Assembly: GCA_002343775.1 (NCBI GenBank)
Contig: DDSH01000028.1
Location: 225,027-289,026 of the forward strand
Length of the DNA: 64,000 bases
Reading direction: 5' to 3'
DNA from: Anaerolineales bacterium UBA2395
GTDB taxonomy: Bacteria; Chloroflexota; Anaerolineae; Anaerolineales; Villigracilaceae
Shown: positions 16,398 to 23,606 of the stretch, one piece after another
Layout: each line of letters opens with the position of its first letter
Position numbering within the stretch: the first letter of the stretch is position 1
Translations under genes and position numbers: made by a program
Notes under the pieces: model-generated
The model's input: the letters and a program-made list of their open reading frames with translations, nothing else
Told to the model about the DNA's origin: nothing
Databases searched by the model: none

Positions 16398-16403
16398 TAT
16401 AAT
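16398..16403 (+). promoter_or_regulatory. Possible -10 box for the propeller lipoprotein
   Basis: TATAAT lies 31 nt before the ATG at 16435. The best -35 candidate upstream, TTGCAA, is 19 nt away, so the spacing is not ideal. Confidence 0.4.
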
Positions 16404-16434
16404 TGGTATTCTGATTACACAAAAGACGGACATC

Positions 16435-17532
16435 ATGGGCAATTCAAAAAATATACTTTTTACAGCCTTCTTAATCATTATAATGACGATATTCATAGGT
16501 TGCAGTTCTTCTGCAAAAAACATCAACAATGATCAGATGACATTTGGGGTTACAGAAGCTTTATCGGGAACACCCTCTAGAACATCCATACCAACACTCA
16601 TAAGAACCCCATCGGGTACACCTGTCCCCACAAAACCAACCGTGACAATGGATCCAAATCAACAAACATGGTTGGCTACCGCTCGCGCAATCCAAAAAGC
16701 AACTAGGATTGCTTCTGAGCAAACCAAAGAAGCACTAGAGACAAGAATTGCAAGTTTCCCTAAAGTGGATTGCAATGATCTTTCAAGGTCAGATAGTCTT
16801 TCGCCAGATGGAGAATGGGTTGTTACAAGTTGTGGAGGGCGTTATAACCATTATCTAATCATACGCAATATGATGGGAATTAAATGGGATTTGGAATTTA
16901 ATGATTTTTTACCTATTAGCTGGCGTGAAGAAGGGATGCCAGGCGGATTAAGCACGGTTTTTTGGGATTCTGAAGGAGACTATTTATACTTTACAACACA
17001 TATTGGCTGGTCAGGGGGAGGAGATGAATGTTTTCCTGGGTTTGGCACCAACGGGCTTTTTCGACTCGATCTAAAAACAGGTTATTGGGTGACGCTTATC
17101 AATCCACCGACATATTTTCCGGGCGATGAAATAAAGTTCGCTCCAACCGGAAGAAGATATGCTGTTGACAAAAACGGTGTAATGATCTCTGATCTAAAAA
17201 CAGGTGAAGTTATCCAAATCAACGCAACTGGTGTTATGGATTTAAGTTGGTCACCAGACGGCACAAAATTGGCGTTTTCCACTGCAGATTGCAATGAGGA
17301 GGGAAAAGTAATTTATTCATCCGTTTTTGTTTGGGACACCTTGGCAAATAGAGAACAAGAGATCTTAACCATCACCGGCGTCCTATTACATCCTGAATCC
17401 TGGCACAGCAATAACCTTCTCAGAATTAAGGAGGAGAAATTTGATGGTTTGAATAATTTATATTCGGTTTATACATATGACCTACCCCAAAGAAATCTGG
17501 TCTTTGTAGGTACAGCCACGCCTTATCCGTAA
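16435..17532 (+). CDS. AT-rich TolB-like beta-propeller lipoprotein
   Basis: A 365-residue exported lipoprotein: hydrophobic signal followed by lipobox FIGC, then a Thr/Pro linker. PD40-type propeller elements follow (SLSPDGEWVVTS, WDSEGDYLYFT, KFAPTGRRYAVD, SWSPDGTKLAFST). Two regions contain Cys that could pair (CNDLS/TSCGG, DECFPG, DCNEEG). Its base composition is clearly more AT-rich than both neighbours, with many AAA, AAT and TTT codons, a sign of recent transfer. It is monocistronic, running against genes on both sides. The function is unknown; such propellers usually bind proteins or ligands at the cell surface. Confidence 0.75.
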   Translation: MGNSKNILFTAFLIIIMTIFIGCSSSAKNINNDQMTFGVTEALSGTPSRTSIPTLIRTPSGTPVPTKPTVTMDPNQQTWLATARAIQKATRIASEQTKEALETRIASFPKVDCNDLSRSDSLSPDGEWVVTSCGGRYNHYLIIRNMMGIKWDLEFNDFLPISWREEGMPGGLSTVFWDSEGDYLYFTTHIGWSGGGDECFPGFGTNGLFRLDLKTGYWVTLINPPTYFPGDEIKFAPTGRRYAVDKNGVMISDLKTGEVIQINATGVMDLSWSPDGTKLAFSTADCNEEGKVIYSSVFVWDTLANREQEILTITGVLLHPESWHSNNLLRIKEEKFDGLNNLYSVYTYDLPQRNLVFVGTATPYP

Positions 17533-17533
17533 A

Positions 17534-17935
17534 TCAAAACGACTTTAACGCCTCATTAAGGTCGGTGAACACCTCGAGGAATTGGGTCAGCCCGACCACA
17601 TCCAGCACCTGCGACACGGCAGGCTGCGGGTTGAGCAGCTTGACATGATTCCGAGCCGAGGCATCTTGCTGCGGGTTAATGGCGCGGAAGGTTGGCCTGC
17701 CCCCGTCTTTTATGTTGACCGATTGCCCGGTAAAGATGCGCACCACGGTATGAAGTGCCATCAACCCGGCGCTGCTGACATAGGGGACTTTGGTCATATC
17801 CAGCAAAAGATTGCGTACACCATCGTCATATGCCTGCTGCGCACGGTCGATGACCGTAGTGTAGGTGGATGAATCCACATCGCCCATGATCTGCATGACG
17901 GTCACACCTGCATGGTTGGTAAGGGAAATCTGCAT
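17534..17935 (-). CDS. STAS-domain anti-anti-sigma-type protein (1)
   Basis: A 133-residue protein, almost entirely one STAS domain: GDVDSSTYTTVIDRAQQA, then LLLDMTKVPYVSSAGLMAL with the phosphorylatable Ser at 54/55, then KLLNPQPAVSQVLDVVGLTQFLEVF. SpoIIAA/RsbV-type proteins of this kind bind and release serine kinases controlling sigma factors or other outputs. No kinase or phosphatase gene is adjacent. It is 16 bp downstream of a ferric-reductase-like gene, with a second STAS gene on that gene's other side. Confidence 0.85.
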   Translation of the reverse strand: MQISLTNHAGVTVMQIMGDVDSSTYTTVIDRAQQAYDDGVRNLLLDMTKVPYVSSAGLMALHTVVRIFTGQSVNIKDGGRPTFRAINPQQDASARNHVKLLNPQPAVSQVLDVVGLTQFLEVFTDLNEALKSF

Positions 17936-17950
17936 CCGGTTCTCCTTTTG

Positions 17951-19228
17951 TTATCTAAAATTGAACTCTTCGAAGTGGATGTTTCCAACGGGCACGCCCG
18001 CTTCCATAAATTTCTTTTCGAATGCCTGCACCATCGGCAGCGGACCACACATGTAGACATGGTGTCCGCTGACATTCCCACCGGCGTTCTTGACGATCTC
18101 ATCCACGGTCAACGAACCTTGCGTGGATGAGAAGCGGATATGTGCTTTCAAGTTCGGGTGTTTCTGCGCGATTGCGCGAATTTCGTCCGCAAAGACGGCT
18201 TCGTCCTCGTGGCGCACGGTGTAGTAGAAATGCACTTCATGGGTCAGATCCGTTTTCAGGTCCCGCAGGAACGACAGGAAAGGCGTGACACCAATGCCAC
18301 CCGCGACCCAAATCTGTTGGTCGCCGCCGGACTTGTAATTGAACATCCCATACGCACCTTCAACAATCGCCTCCGTGCCTTGCTTCAAATTTTGGAAGAG
18401 GTGACGGGTGAAATCGCCGCTGGCTTTGATGGTGACCCGCAACACCCCTTCGTGCGGCGCGCTGGAAATGGTGAAGGGATGTGATTCGTTCAACAGCTTG
18501 TCGCCCAGAAACCTGAGGAATAGGAACTGTCCGGCATGGACGTGCTGGATGGGTTTGCCTTTGGGACGCAGCGTGACTTCGGTGGTGGAGGAGTTCGGAT
18601 GGTTGACCGCTTCCACGGTATACGGCACATACTTCCCCACAAACCCGCCGAGGAATTCGGTATATACGTATGAGACCACGCCAATGATAAAGAAAATCTG
18701 CGTCCAATTGATGGCGATGAACGCGCTCAATCCGTTGACGTTTAGTGCATGCAAATAGCCAAGGATGAAGAAAATACCAATGAAGCGATGCAGCTTCTTC
18801 CAGCCTTCGTAGGTGCTGTTCGTCAGGGTGTTAAGGAAAGGGATGCGCGGTGCAAGCGTCGGCAGGACGATGGCAACGATTCCCAGGAAGGCAATGATGG
18901 CAAGGTAGTTCCCAATCCGCAGATCAACGGTTGTGATGGGAACGACCAGCAGATGGACGAACATCAGCAGAAAGGCGCTGGTGGATGTGCTGCGATGGGC
19001 TATGTACATCTTGTCCAAGCCGCCGAAATACGGTTCCGCCCAACGCGGACGCGTGGAAAGGAACAGCGAGAACGACATCAACACCACCAGCAACGATCCC
19101 AATACTTCCCCCGCATAGGTCCGCAAAAAGTTCTCCCGCCCGTCATTGATGGGAGGGAATACCAGCCAAACGACGACGGTCAATACAACCAGAACGATAA
19201 AGACAATATTTCCCAGTTTATGCTTCAT
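17951..19228 (-). CDS. Ferric-reductase-like transmembrane flavocytochrome
   Basis: A 425-residue protein. The N-terminal half has about six to seven membrane segments of the ferric_reduct type, with paired His residues in segments (AHRSTS..., MFVHLLVV, KKLHRFIG, LGYLHALN) for heme binding. The C-terminal half is a ferredoxin-reductase-like FAD/NAD(P) module: HPFTISSAP for FAD, VAGGIGVTPFLSFLRDL for the pyridine nucleotide, and MCGPLPMVQAFE at the end. It likely passes electrons from NAD(P)H across the membrane to ferric iron or oxygen (COG4097-like). It is encoded between two STAS genes, all on the minus strand. Confidence 0.86.
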   Translation of the reverse strand: MKHKLGNIVFIVLVVLTVVVWLVFPPINDGRENFLRTYAGEVLGSLLVVLMSFSLFLSTRPRWAEPYFGGLDKMYIAHRSTSTSAFLLMFVHLLVVPITTVDLRIGNYLAIIAFLGIVAIVLPTLAPRIPFLNTLTNSTYEGWKKLHRFIGIFFILGYLHALNVNGLSAFIAINWTQIFFIIGVVSYVYTEFLGGFVGKYVPYTVEAVNHPNSSTTEVTLRPKGKPIQHVHAGQFLFLRFLGDKLLNESHPFTISSAPHEGVLRVTIKASGDFTRHLFQNLKQGTEAIVEGAYGMFNYKSGGDQQIWVAGGIGVTPFLSFLRDLKTDLTHEVHFYYTVRHEDEAVFADEIRAIAQKHPNLKAHIRFSSTQGSLTVDEIVKNAGGNVSGHHVYMCGPLPMVQAFEKKFMEAGVPVGNIHFEEFNFR

Positions 19229-19293
19229 ATTCGATACCCTGTAAAAATCATTAAATCAACAACGATGCCGTATCGCATCGTTGTCAGTCAGCG

Positions 19294-19710
19294 CTACTCG
19301 TAGGAGTCGAGCGCTTTTTGTTTATCGGTAAATGTTTCGAAGATCGCAGAATATCCGACCATTTCCAGAACGTTGACGACTTGCGGGGTGGGGTTCAGCA
19401 GTTTAACGGATTTCTGAAACCCGCTCGAGCGCGAACGGTCGATGGATTTGAGCGCCGCCCAGCCCTGATCGGGGTCGGGGATCGCTTCGCCGCGCATCAG
19501 CAACGCGATGGTATGCAACGCCACCAGCCCCGCGCTGGAAATATACGTCAACCCGCTCATATCCAAAAGGACATTCCTTGCGCCGTCCTGCCGGATGCCC
19601 TGGGCGACCTGGATCAACTGTTGATAGGTTTGCCCGTCCAATTGCCCCACAAGCCCAATTACGGAAACCGGCACATTCCCCTGTTCCTGCGAAACATTGA
19701 TTTCAATCAT
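19294..19710 (-). CDS. STAS-domain anti-anti-sigma-type protein (2)
   Basis: The ATG at 19710 is chosen because GAGGAG lies 6 nt upstream; a start at 19737 is possible. A 138-residue STAS protein: VIGLVGQLDGQTYQQLIQ, LLDMSGLTYISSAGLVAL with the conserved Ser at 58/59, and VKLLNPTPQVVNVLEMVG. It is paralogous to the STAS gene at 17534, sharing the KLLNP...VL motif. It is 27 bp downstream of the YprB-like gene and 65 bp upstream of the ferric-reductase-like gene, so it could belong to either operon. Confidence 0.85.
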   Translation of the reverse strand: MIEINVSQEQGNVPVSVIGLVGQLDGQTYQQLIQVAQGIRQDGARNVLLDMSGLTYISSAGLVALHTIALLMRGEAIPDPDQGWAALKSIDRSRSSGFQKSVKLLNPTPQVVNVLEMVGYSAIFETFTDKQKALDSYE

Positions 19711-19737
19711 CTGCTGCTCCTCGAGAGTGATACTCAA

Positions 19738-20958
19738 TTATAAACCCGCTTTTCTTTGCAAACGGGCAAGGCGATGGTCGATCTCATGCAGCCAATGCTT
19801 GCGGACATAGGCTGGCAGGTCGGCTTTTTCCACTTCCTGGCGCGCCGAGGTTGCCCATTGAATAGATAAGGCTACATCACGGAGTTTGTGTTCGTAGTAT
19901 TTCGCCAGCTCGATGTGTGCGTAGATGTGACCCTTCCCCGCCGCCTCTTCCCACAACCTCACAGCCTGACTCAAATCTCCGCGCTTTTTCTGCAACGCAG
20001 AGAGACGCTTCACCGCCACACCGAAATCGGATTCCTCCAACCCGATCTCAAGTCCACGCTCGAAGAGACGCGCCGCCTCGTCCCAATGACCGAGGTCTTC
20101 GTACAATTTGCCCAGCGCAATGAAATCCAACCCGTGCTCCACGCGCCCGTTGTACGGGTCTGCCAGCAGCTCACTGACATGCCCCAGCAGCGCAGCCATC
20201 GCCACCACATCCATCGCGTTGTGATAGAACACCCCTCCCAACGGACGGGCATCGCCGGTGCGCAAATAATCGAAATACAGCCAGGGAATTTCATAGCCCG
20301 GCACTTCCTCAGAGGAGCGTGTGAAACCCAGCACATGCTCTTCGAGATACTTCAACGCGCGTGAAGGCAGCCGGTCGCGCCATAAACGCCTCGCCAGCGG
20401 AAGCAGGTCGATATGGGAATAATCCTTGAAAGGCACAGGGATGCGGTTCAACGAATACCGCGTAACCAGCAAAGGCGCATCGAAAGACTTGCCATTGAAC
20501 GTCACCAACCCCTCACACGGCGCGAGAAAATGGATCAACGCTTCGAGCATGGCGGGTTCTTCGGAAGGGTCGCGCAGAAAGAATTGACGCAGCACGAATT
20601 GACCGTCCATGAAACGCGCCGCCCCGACGAGAAACGCAACTGTACCCGTCCCACCGGAAACACCGGAAGTCTCTGTATCGAGAAATGCGAATTTGTGAAT
20701 GGGCATCTCCGCGATGCGCGGGTCGTTTGCCCATTGCGAGATGAAGGAAAGCGGAAAGGGGGAATAAGGGGAAACTTGCCCGTGCAGATAGTCGCTGCCA
20801 AAGGCTTGCTGGGAGATGAACGTCTCGCCGCGCGGGGTGGAGTGAACGCTCCCGGCGACGACTGATTCGATGGTGCGGCTTTCCGGCTTCGGCGGAGTCG
20901 GGAGCGACTTTGCCGTTTTGACACCGAGCGACTTTAGCTTATCTGCAAGCGAAGGCAT
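19738..20958 (-). CDS. YprB-like ribonuclease-H-fold nuclease with TPR repeats
   Basis: A 406-residue protein. The central domain starts at FAFLDTETSG (the DxE of DEDD exonucleases), followed by VGAARF, VTFNGKSFDAPLL (second Asp motif), DYSHIDLLPLARRLW and FYHNAMDVVAMAALLGHV (the final Asp). This is the RNase_H_2 (PF13482) pattern of B. subtilis YprB. The C-terminal third is helical with TPR-like repeats (EHGLDFIALGKLYEDLGHWDEAARLFERGL and the next two units). It is probably an exonuclease acting on single-stranded nucleic acid; the substrate is unknown. Catalytic acidic residues are all present. Confidence 0.82.
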   Translation of the reverse strand: MPSLADKLKSLGVKTAKSLPTPPKPESRTIESVVAGSVHSTPRGETFISQQAFGSDYLHGQVSPYSPFPLSFISQWANDPRIAEMPIHKFAFLDTETSGVSGGTGTVAFLVGAARFMDGQFVLRQFFLRDPSEEPAMLEALIHFLAPCEGLVTFNGKSFDAPLLVTRYSLNRIPVPFKDYSHIDLLPLARRLWRDRLPSRALKYLEEHVLGFTRSSEEVPGYEIPWLYFDYLRTGDARPLGGVFYHNAMDVVAMAALLGHVSELLADPYNGRVEHGLDFIALGKLYEDLGHWDEAARLFERGLEIGLEESDFGVAVKRLSALQKKRGDLSQAVRLWEEAAGKGHIYAHIELAKYYEHKLRDVALSIQWATSARQEVEKADLPAYVRKHWLHEIDHRLARLQRKAGL

Positions 20959-20999
20959 GCAGGCAATTTTATCCCAAACGGTTGCGAGCGGGTTTCAGA

Positions 21000-21674
21000 T
21001 CAATTGGGGAATAAATTCTGATGAAGGGAACTCAGCTGGTCGAGAGATTTGACCGCAACCGGTGTGGCAATGACGAACAATCTGCCCCAGCTGAGGTTGC
21101 CGTCCTGCTCGATGCAGGTTTGCAGGGTGAGGTGGAAATCGCCGCGATAGACATGGTTGAAAAGCTGTTCGGCAGTAAAGACGGTTTCGGTCTCAACATC
21201 TCTAAAGTTGCTGTACGGGCTGAGCGGCGAAAGCGCCTGGTAGCGCTGCACATCCACGATCATGAAAGATTGGGTTTGTCCGTTGCCGTAGACCAATGTG
21301 ATGATCGTGCCGGGAGTCAACTGGAAAAATCCTGCGCCTGCAAGATAGTTGTGGGCGAGCAGCCCGATGTTCCCTACTTCGCTGGCAATGCTGAACTGCG
21401 TGACCGTGGATTCGGTGCTGGATACGTAACCGGGGTTGCCCATCGGCTGCTGAATGATGGGGAATGCCATCACACCGGGTACGTAAATTCCACGTAATGC
21501 GTTTGCATTCCCATCCACCACAGAGGCGACAAAATCGGGCAGAGACGGGACAGCCGCGGTTTGCCCAAGAGCGTATGCCTGCGTCGGAAAGACGAAAGCA
21601 ACGGTCAATAGAACAAGGAATACAAGTGTGAGGGGTAGGTTTTTGATCTGTGCAATTTGGTTTCTGGGTGCCAT
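21000..21674 (-). CDS. Exported sortase-like protein under c-di-GMP riboswitch control
   Basis: The ATG at 21674 follows AGGAG by 6 nt; the frame extends to 21698. About 224 residues with an N-terminal signal segment (LTLVFLVLLTVAFVFPTQAYA). The rest fits a sortase fold: NIGLLAHNYLAG holds the His, LTPGTIITLVYGNG the following strand, LTLQTCIEQDG the Cys and WGRLFVIA the Arg. It lacks a C-terminal anchor. The expected activity is transpeptidation or a related acyl transfer at the cell surface, but class and substrate cannot be assigned. Two c-di-GMP-I riboswitches precede it. Confidence 0.72.
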   Translation of the reverse strand: MAPRNQIAQIKNLPLTLVFLVLLTVAFVFPTQAYALGQTAAVPSLPDFVASVVDGNANALRGIYVPGVMAFPIIQQPMGNPGYVSSTESTVTQFSIASEVGNIGLLAHNYLAGAGFFQLTPGTIITLVYGNGQTQSFMIVDVQRYQALSPLSPYSNFRDVETETVFTAEQLFNHVYRGDFHLTLQTCIEQDGNLSWGRLFVIATPVAVKSLDQLSSLHQNLFPN

Positions 21675-21740
21675 GTTGAACTCCTGGCGGGCGAGCACCC
21701 AGATCCTTTGCGCAGAGCGAATTGAATCTGTGGAGGCTCG

Positions 21741-21831
21741 TCTTCGGTGGCTTGGCTGCCGTGGCTGCGTCTTTGCAGCGGTAGGTCCATAGCTTTGCGT
21801 CGCCGTCTTTCGACGGGTTTGCCGTTATCGG
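21741..21831 (-). ncRNA. Cyclic di-GMP-I (GEMM) riboswitch, downstream aptamer
   Basis: On the minus strand the sequence follows the GEMM-I plan: GGCAAACC, a GAAA tetraloop hairpin (CGTCGAAAGACG), ACGCAAAGCTATGG, ACCTA (tetraloop receptor), a variable P3 hairpin (CTGCAAAGACGCAG), then GGCAGCCAAGCC and ACCGAAG. The ligand-contacting G in ACGCAAAG and the paired region opposite it are intact. It ends 66 nt before the sortase-like ATG. It is nearly identical to the upstream copy except in the P3 loop. Confidence 0.93.
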
Positions 21832-21852
21832 AACGATCTCATTTGGTTGTAA

Positions 21853-21893
21853 GGTACAAATACAATGCGGGCTTGACGTGTGCCAAGCCCGCA
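21853..21893 (-). terminator. Terminator-like hairpin between the two riboswitches
   Basis: TGCGGGCTTG (21893-21884) pairs perfectly with CAAGCCCGCA (21875-21866), loop GCACACGT, followed on the minus strand by TTGTATTTG. This is the likely expression platform of the first aptamer. Confidence 0.65.
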
Positions 21894-21920
21894 GAAGGAA
21901 ATGAAAAGGAGATGGATTTT

Positions 21921-22010
21921 CTTCGGTGGCTTGGCTGCCGTGGCTGCGTCTCCGCAGCGGTAGGTCCATAGCTTTGCGTCGCCGTCTTTCGACGGGTTTG
22001 CCGTTATCGG
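21921..22010 (-). ncRNA. Cyclic di-GMP-I (GEMM) riboswitch, upstream aptamer
   Basis: Same elements as the downstream aptamer, in order on the minus strand: CCGATAACGGCAAACC, GAAA-capped P2 hairpin, GACGCAAAGC, TATGGACCTA, P3 hairpin CTGCGGAGACGCAG, then CGGCAGCCAAGCCACCGAAG. It begins 12 nt downstream of a TATACT -10 box and is followed by a terminator-like hairpin and the second aptamer. Confidence 0.93.
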
Positions 22011-22022
22011 TTTTCTGCCTAC

Positions 22023-22028
22023 AGTATA
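22023..22028 (-). promoter_or_regulatory. -10 box of the riboswitch-controlled transcript
   Basis: Minus-strand TATACT, 12 nt before the first conserved riboswitch bases, so transcription would start almost at the aptamer. The -35 region is not recognisable. Confidence 0.45.
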
Positions 22029-22080
22029 TCCGTATTGGGGTGATTTGGAGTTTTCATTTTGGTAATGTTGCTTTTTTGTA

Positions 22081-23553
22081 ATGTGCGGTTTCATGCTACA
22101 CTTGCGCGACTTCGAGGATGAGAGTTTGGCAAAAAATCGTCTCCCATTTTGGCTAAAAGTTTTATACGGATCCGGGGATTGGGGCATTGCCAGCATCGGC
22201 ATGATGCGCTCCATTTTCTACGCCATCTACCTGACGGATGTGGTGGGCATCGAACCGCGCCTCGCCTCGTTGGGCGCATTGGTCGGCATTGTGTGGGATG
22301 CGATCAACGACCCGATCATCGGGATATTAAGTGACCGCGTCAAATCCAGCCTGGGACGGCGTCGCCCGTTTCTGCTGTGGTTCGCCTTCCCCTTTGGTCT
22401 GAGTTTCGTCATGCTGTGGTCTGCGCCAAACTGGGAAAGCCAGGTGGGATTGTTGATCTACGTCACACTTGCCTTCATGATCTCAGATACCCTGACCACA
22501 CTGGTGACCGTCCCATTCCTCTCCCTGACCCCGGAGTTGACCCAGGACTACGACGAGCGGACCTCCCTTTCCAGTTTTCGCACGGTCTTCCAATTGCTCT
22601 CCGCCATGACCGTGGTCATCGCCGCGCCTATGATCGTGGATGCGGTCATCCTCGGCGGCGGTTCCCAACAGCAAGGATTCATGACCGCGGGAGCCGTCTT
22701 CGGCGCGATCGGGGCGCTTCCGCTTTTTCTCATTGGCTTGTTCGTGCGCGAACGGTTTGGTCCCAACCCTGGGCAGGAGACCCTTTCCTTTCGCGAGAGC
22801 ATGCAACTGGCGTGGAAGAATGTCCCGTTTCGTTATGCGGTGGGGATCTATATGTTCAACTGGTCGGCAGTGGATATGGTCGCGATTACCTTCCCGTTCT
22901 TTCTTTTATATTGGGTGGCGCAAGGCGATCTGTTGGTGAGCGTCGACTTTTTAGGATTGAATCTCGCGCTTGAGTCGGCGTTCTTCGGTGTGATGATGTT
23001 GGTCTGCGTGCTCTTTGTGCCGTTCTGGTTGAAATTCGCAAAACGGTATAACAAGATCAAAGCCTATATCGCCGGGATGACCGCATGGATCGTGGTGCAG
23101 GTATTGATCTTCACCATTCAACCCGGAGAAGTTGGGTATCTGCTTTTCCTCGCCGCACTGGCTGGCATCGGTGTGTCCGCTGCGTACATTTTGCCCGATT
23201 CAATTCTCCCGGATGTGATCGAATGGGATGAACTGCGCACCCGCCGCAGGCAGGAGGGAATCTACTACGGCATCCGCACACTCATCCGCAAGTTGACCGG
23301 GGCACTGGTCATCTTTGTTACGTTGCAAATTCTCGGCTGGTCGGGCTATCAAGTCCCCCCGGGGGATGTGACCCAATTTCAGCAGAACGAGTCGGCGGTC
23401 TTCATGATCCGCATGATGGTTTCGTTCATCGGCGCGGGGATCTTGCTGGGGACGATCCTGCTCGCGTGGACATACCCGCTTTCGCGTGAAAAATACCAAC
23501 GCATTCAAAAATTGCTCGCCATCCGCAAAAACAAAAACGCGGAAACGGAATAA
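22081..23553 (+). CDS. GPH-family (MelB-like) sugar:cation symporter
   Basis: A 490-residue protein with about 12 membrane segments. LLYGSGDWG-type entry (KVLYGSGDWGIASIG), WDAINDPIIGILSDR with the conserved cation-site Asp residues, LGRRRPFLLW, and later SILPDVIEWDELRTRRRQEG are hallmarks of the glycoside-pentoside-hexuronide symporters. It would import a sugar or glycoside with a cation. The start is uncertain: ATG 22081, ATG 22093 or TTG 22126 (which follows GAGG) are all in frame, and family members usually start just before LPFW. It is monocistronic, transcribed divergently from the sortase-like gene. Confidence 0.85.
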   Translation: MCGFMLHLRDFEDESLAKNRLPFWLKVLYGSGDWGIASIGMMRSIFYAIYLTDVVGIEPRLASLGALVGIVWDAINDPIIGILSDRVKSSLGRRRPFLLWFAFPFGLSFVMLWSAPNWESQVGLLIYVTLAFMISDTLTTLVTVPFLSLTPELTQDYDERTSLSSFRTVFQLLSAMTVVIAAPMIVDAVILGGGSQQQGFMTAGAVFGAIGALPLFLIGLFVRERFGPNPGQETLSFRESMQLAWKNVPFRYAVGIYMFNWSAVDMVAITFPFFLLYWVAQGDLLVSVDFLGLNLALESAFFGVMMLVCVLFVPFWLKFAKRYNKIKAYIAGMTAWIVVQVLIFTIQPGEVGYLLFLAALAGIGVSAAYILPDSILPDVIEWDELRTRRRQEGIYYGIRTLIRKLTGALVIFVTLQILGWSGYQVPPGDVTQFQQNESAVFMIRMMVSFIGAGILLGTILLAWTYPLSREKYQRIQKLLAIRKNKNAETE

Positions 23554-23568
23554 ATTCCGCTCCCGCGT
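23526..23568 (-). terminator. Terminator of the acyl-CoA mutase gene
   Basis: ACGCGG...CGGAAT (23537-23550) pairs with ATTCCG...CCGCGT (23554-23568) with one bulge. On the minus strand it is followed by TTTTGTTTTT. It overlaps the last codons of the convergent symporter gene. Confidence 0.6.
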
Positions 23569-23606
23569 TCCACCTTCAACTTGTAACCTTCAACCTGAAA
23601 CCTTAA
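23569..23606. repeat. Heptamer-rich repeat (CCTTCAAC family)
   Basis: Contains ACCTTCAACTTG, ACCTTCAACCTG and AAACCTTAA in succession between two convergent genes. Same family as the cassettes at 25994 and 26770; here only one orientation is present. Confidence 0.5.
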
